Assembly (NCBI GenBank): GCA_947461985.1
Contig: CANHNT010000091.1
Coordinates: 1-7,594 of the forward strand
Direction: 5' to 3'
Length of the DNA stretch: 7,594 nucleotides
DNA from: Bacteroidota bacterium
Lineage (GTDB): Bacteria > Bacteroidota > Bacteroidia > Chitinophagales > Chitinophagaceae
The notes under the pieces are model-generated. The model was given only the letters and a program-made list of their open reading frames with translations, did no database searches and was not told the origin of the DNA. Below are positions 5,981 through 7,594 of this stretch, piece by piece (position 1 is the stretch's first letter; each line of letters begins with the position of its first letter). Both the position numbers and the translations under genes were made by a program.

Positions 5981-7594
5981 ATGTCATTTAGCAACAATAA
6001 TTTTTTAAGTACTCCTATTGAATACCTAAAAGGAGTTGGGCCTCAACGAGGTGAATTATTGCGTAAAGAATTGTCATTGAATACCTACGCTGATATTCTC
6101 ACGTTTTATCCTAATCGATATATGGATAGAACGCAATTTGCCAAAATAAGTGACCTACAAAATGAAGGTGATTATGTGCAAATAAAAGGCAAAATTACCT
6201 ATAGCGAAATCATAGGAGAAGGAAGAGGCAGGCGTTTAGTTTCTACGTTTAAAGATGACACTGGCGTGCTTGAATTGGTGTGGTTTCAAGGTATAAATTG
6301 GATTGAAAAAATAGTTGCCAATGGTGGTCATTTTGTCGTTTTTGGAAAGCTGTCTCGGTTCAATCATTTTTGGAATATCATGCATCCCGAAATGGAAAAA
6401 ATGGAAGGCGAAACAACCGAAACTTTTAACAGTTTTTATCCTGTTTATCCATCTACCGAAAAATTAAAAGCTCGAGGTATTACCGGCAAAATTATGGTTA
6501 AAATGGTACAGGCTTTGTTTATGCAAATACAGCCATTTCATATTATTGAAAATTTGCCTACCAATATTTTAGCAGAAGCTAATTTAATGCCTAAGTATCA
6601 AGCCGTTAGAAATATTCATTTTCCAACAAATAACAGCGATTTACAAAAGGCCACTTTCCGATTAAAATTTGAAGAATTATTTATTCATCAAATAGGAATT
6701 TGTAAATTGAAATTAAATTTGAGTCTTATTCCAGGGTTTCTTTTTTTCAAAGTGGGAGATTACTTTAACGAATTTTATAAACATCATTTACCTTTTGAAT
6801 TAACCGATGATCAAAAAAAAGTACTTAGAGAAATTAGGTTAGATACGCAAACGGGCAATCAAATGAATCGTCTTTTGCAAGGCGATGTAGGAAGCGGAAA
6901 AACGATAGTGGCTGTGTTGTGTATGTTGCTTGCATTGGATAATGGTTTTCAAGCATGCTTAATGGCTCCAACAGAAATTTTAGCACAACAACATTATGCA
7001 GGCATCAGTGAATTGTTGGCTCCTCTTGGTATTCAAGTAGGATATCTTTCTGGCAAAGTAAAAATTAAAGACAGAAGAAATGCATTAAAAGGACTTGCCA
7101 ATGGAGAAATTCAAATTGTGATTGGCACCCATGCATTATTAGAAGATCCTGTCGTTTTTTTTAATATTGGTTTAGTGATCATCGATGAACAACATCGTTT
7201 TGGAGTGGCTCAACGCGCAAAAATGTGGAAGAAAAATAGTAAACCACCCCATATTTTAGTCATGACGGCTACGCCCATTCCAAGAACTTTGGCCATGACA
7301 AGTTACGGAGATTTAGACGTTTCTGTGATCGAACATTTGCCTCCTGGCCGAAAACCAATTTCTACCATTCATCGAACTGAATTATATCGGGTTAAAGTTA
7401 TGGACTTCATTCGAAGTGAAATTGATAAAGGCAGGCAAGCTTATATCGTTTATCCTCTTATTGAAGAAAGTGAAAAATTAGATTATGAAAATTTAGAAGC
7501 GGGTTATGAACAAGTAAAACAATTTTTCCCTACACATAAATACAATATTGCGAAAGTGCATGGTAAGCAAGATGCTACAACGCGTGAAAGCAAT
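5981..7594 (+). CDS. recG: ATP-dependent DNA helicase RecG, N-terminal 538 residues (cut by window edge)
   Basis: The frame is open from ATG 5981 to the window end, giving 538 codons of a protein usually near 700 residues. The N-terminus has the RecG pattern TPIEYLKGVGP (11-21) and YPNRYMDRT. The wedge/OB-fold domain follows at about 60-140 (VQIKGKI from 66), which in the family grips branched DNA. The helicase core shows Gln278 of the LTDDQ Q-motif, Walker A GDVGSGKT (301-308), motif Ia APTEIL (329-334), GTHALLE, the DEQH box (402-405) in IIDEQHRFGVAQR, motif III MTATPIPRTL (428-437), the RecG-type YGDLDVS...PPGRKP stretch and QAYIVYPLIEES (486-497). The last visible piece is VHGK (526-529); the remaining helicase motifs and C-terminal domain lie past the edge. 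RecG reverses stalled forks and processes recombination intermediates in the cytoplasm. The preceding terminator suggests its own promoter. No Shine-Dalgarno is seen. Confidence 0.97.
   Translation, partial: MSFSNNNFLSTPIEYLKGVGPQRGELLRKELSLNTYADILTFYPNRYMDRTQFAKISDLQNEGDYVQIKGKITYSEIIGEGRGRRLVSTFKDDTGVLELVWFQGINWIEKIVANGGHFVVFGKLSRFNHFWNIMHPEMEKMEGETTETFNSFYPVYPSTEKLKARGITGKIMVKMVQALFMQIQPFHIIENLPTNILAEANLMPKYQAVRNIHFPTNNSDLQKATFRLKFEELFIHQIGICKLKLNLSLIPGFLFFKVGDYFNEFYKHHLPFELTDDQKKVLREIRLDTQTGNQMNRLLQGDVGSGKTIVAVLCMLLALDNGFQACLMAPTEILAQQHYAGISELLAPLGIQVGYLSGKVKIKDRRNALKGLANGEIQIVIGTHALLEDPVVFFNIGLVIIDEQHRFGVAQRAKMWKKNSKPPHILVMTATPIPRTLAMTSYGDLDVSVIEHLPPGRKPISTIHRTELYRVKVMDFIRSEIDKGRQAYIVYPLIEESEKLDYENLEAGYEQVKQFFPTHKYNIAKVHGKQDATTRESN

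Noticed and set aside
1..7594. Mobile element, CRISPR array, prophage or defence system
   Set aside because: No transposase, integrase, regularly spaced repeats or nuclease-type genes are seen. All genes belong to well-known families with intact motifs.

Overview
The window looks like an ordinary chromosomal segment of an AT-rich member of the Bacteroidota (about 30% GC by eye). Several things point there: the protein families and their typical sequence patterns, no clear Shine-Dalgarno sequence before any start, and two sites matching the Bacteroidota -7 promoter element TAnnTTTG. I cannot resolve the genus. I see no mobile element, rRNA, tRNA or CRISPR array.

Layout. (1) Positions 1-1687, plus strand: the end of a surface-polysaccharide export operon. 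It has the C-terminal part of an SLBB-domain export protein (Wza-like), then a Wzz-type chain-length/export inner-membrane protein that probably starts at TTG. (2) Positions 1684-3914, minus strand: a two-gene NatA/NatB-like ABC-2 transporter, ATPase first and permease second. Its last codon overlaps the Wzz stop codon, so the two operons converge with no space between them. (3) Positions 3915-4166: a divergent intergenic region with a good -7 element for the ABC operon. (4) Positions 4167-5881, plus strand: a LytS-like membrane histidine kinase and a LytTR response regulator, overlapping by ATGA and closed by a strong palindromic terminator. (5) Positions 5981-7594, plus strand: the first 538 codons of recG, which run off the right edge.

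How the genes may work together. SLBB and Wzz proteins form the periplasm-spanning parts of a polysaccharide export machine. The kinase and regulator form a complete two-component system. They lie divergently beside a NatAB-like exporter, which recalls the Bacillus subtilis NatK/NatR system (a LytTR-family pair controlling natAB), so local control of the exporter is a reasonable inference. recG is a housekeeping gene for replication-fork repair and looks unrelated to its neighbours.

No convincing undescribed system was found. The points most worth a second look are the possible regulatory link between the two-component pair and the ABC exporter, the corrected ATPase start, and the overlapping convergent stops.
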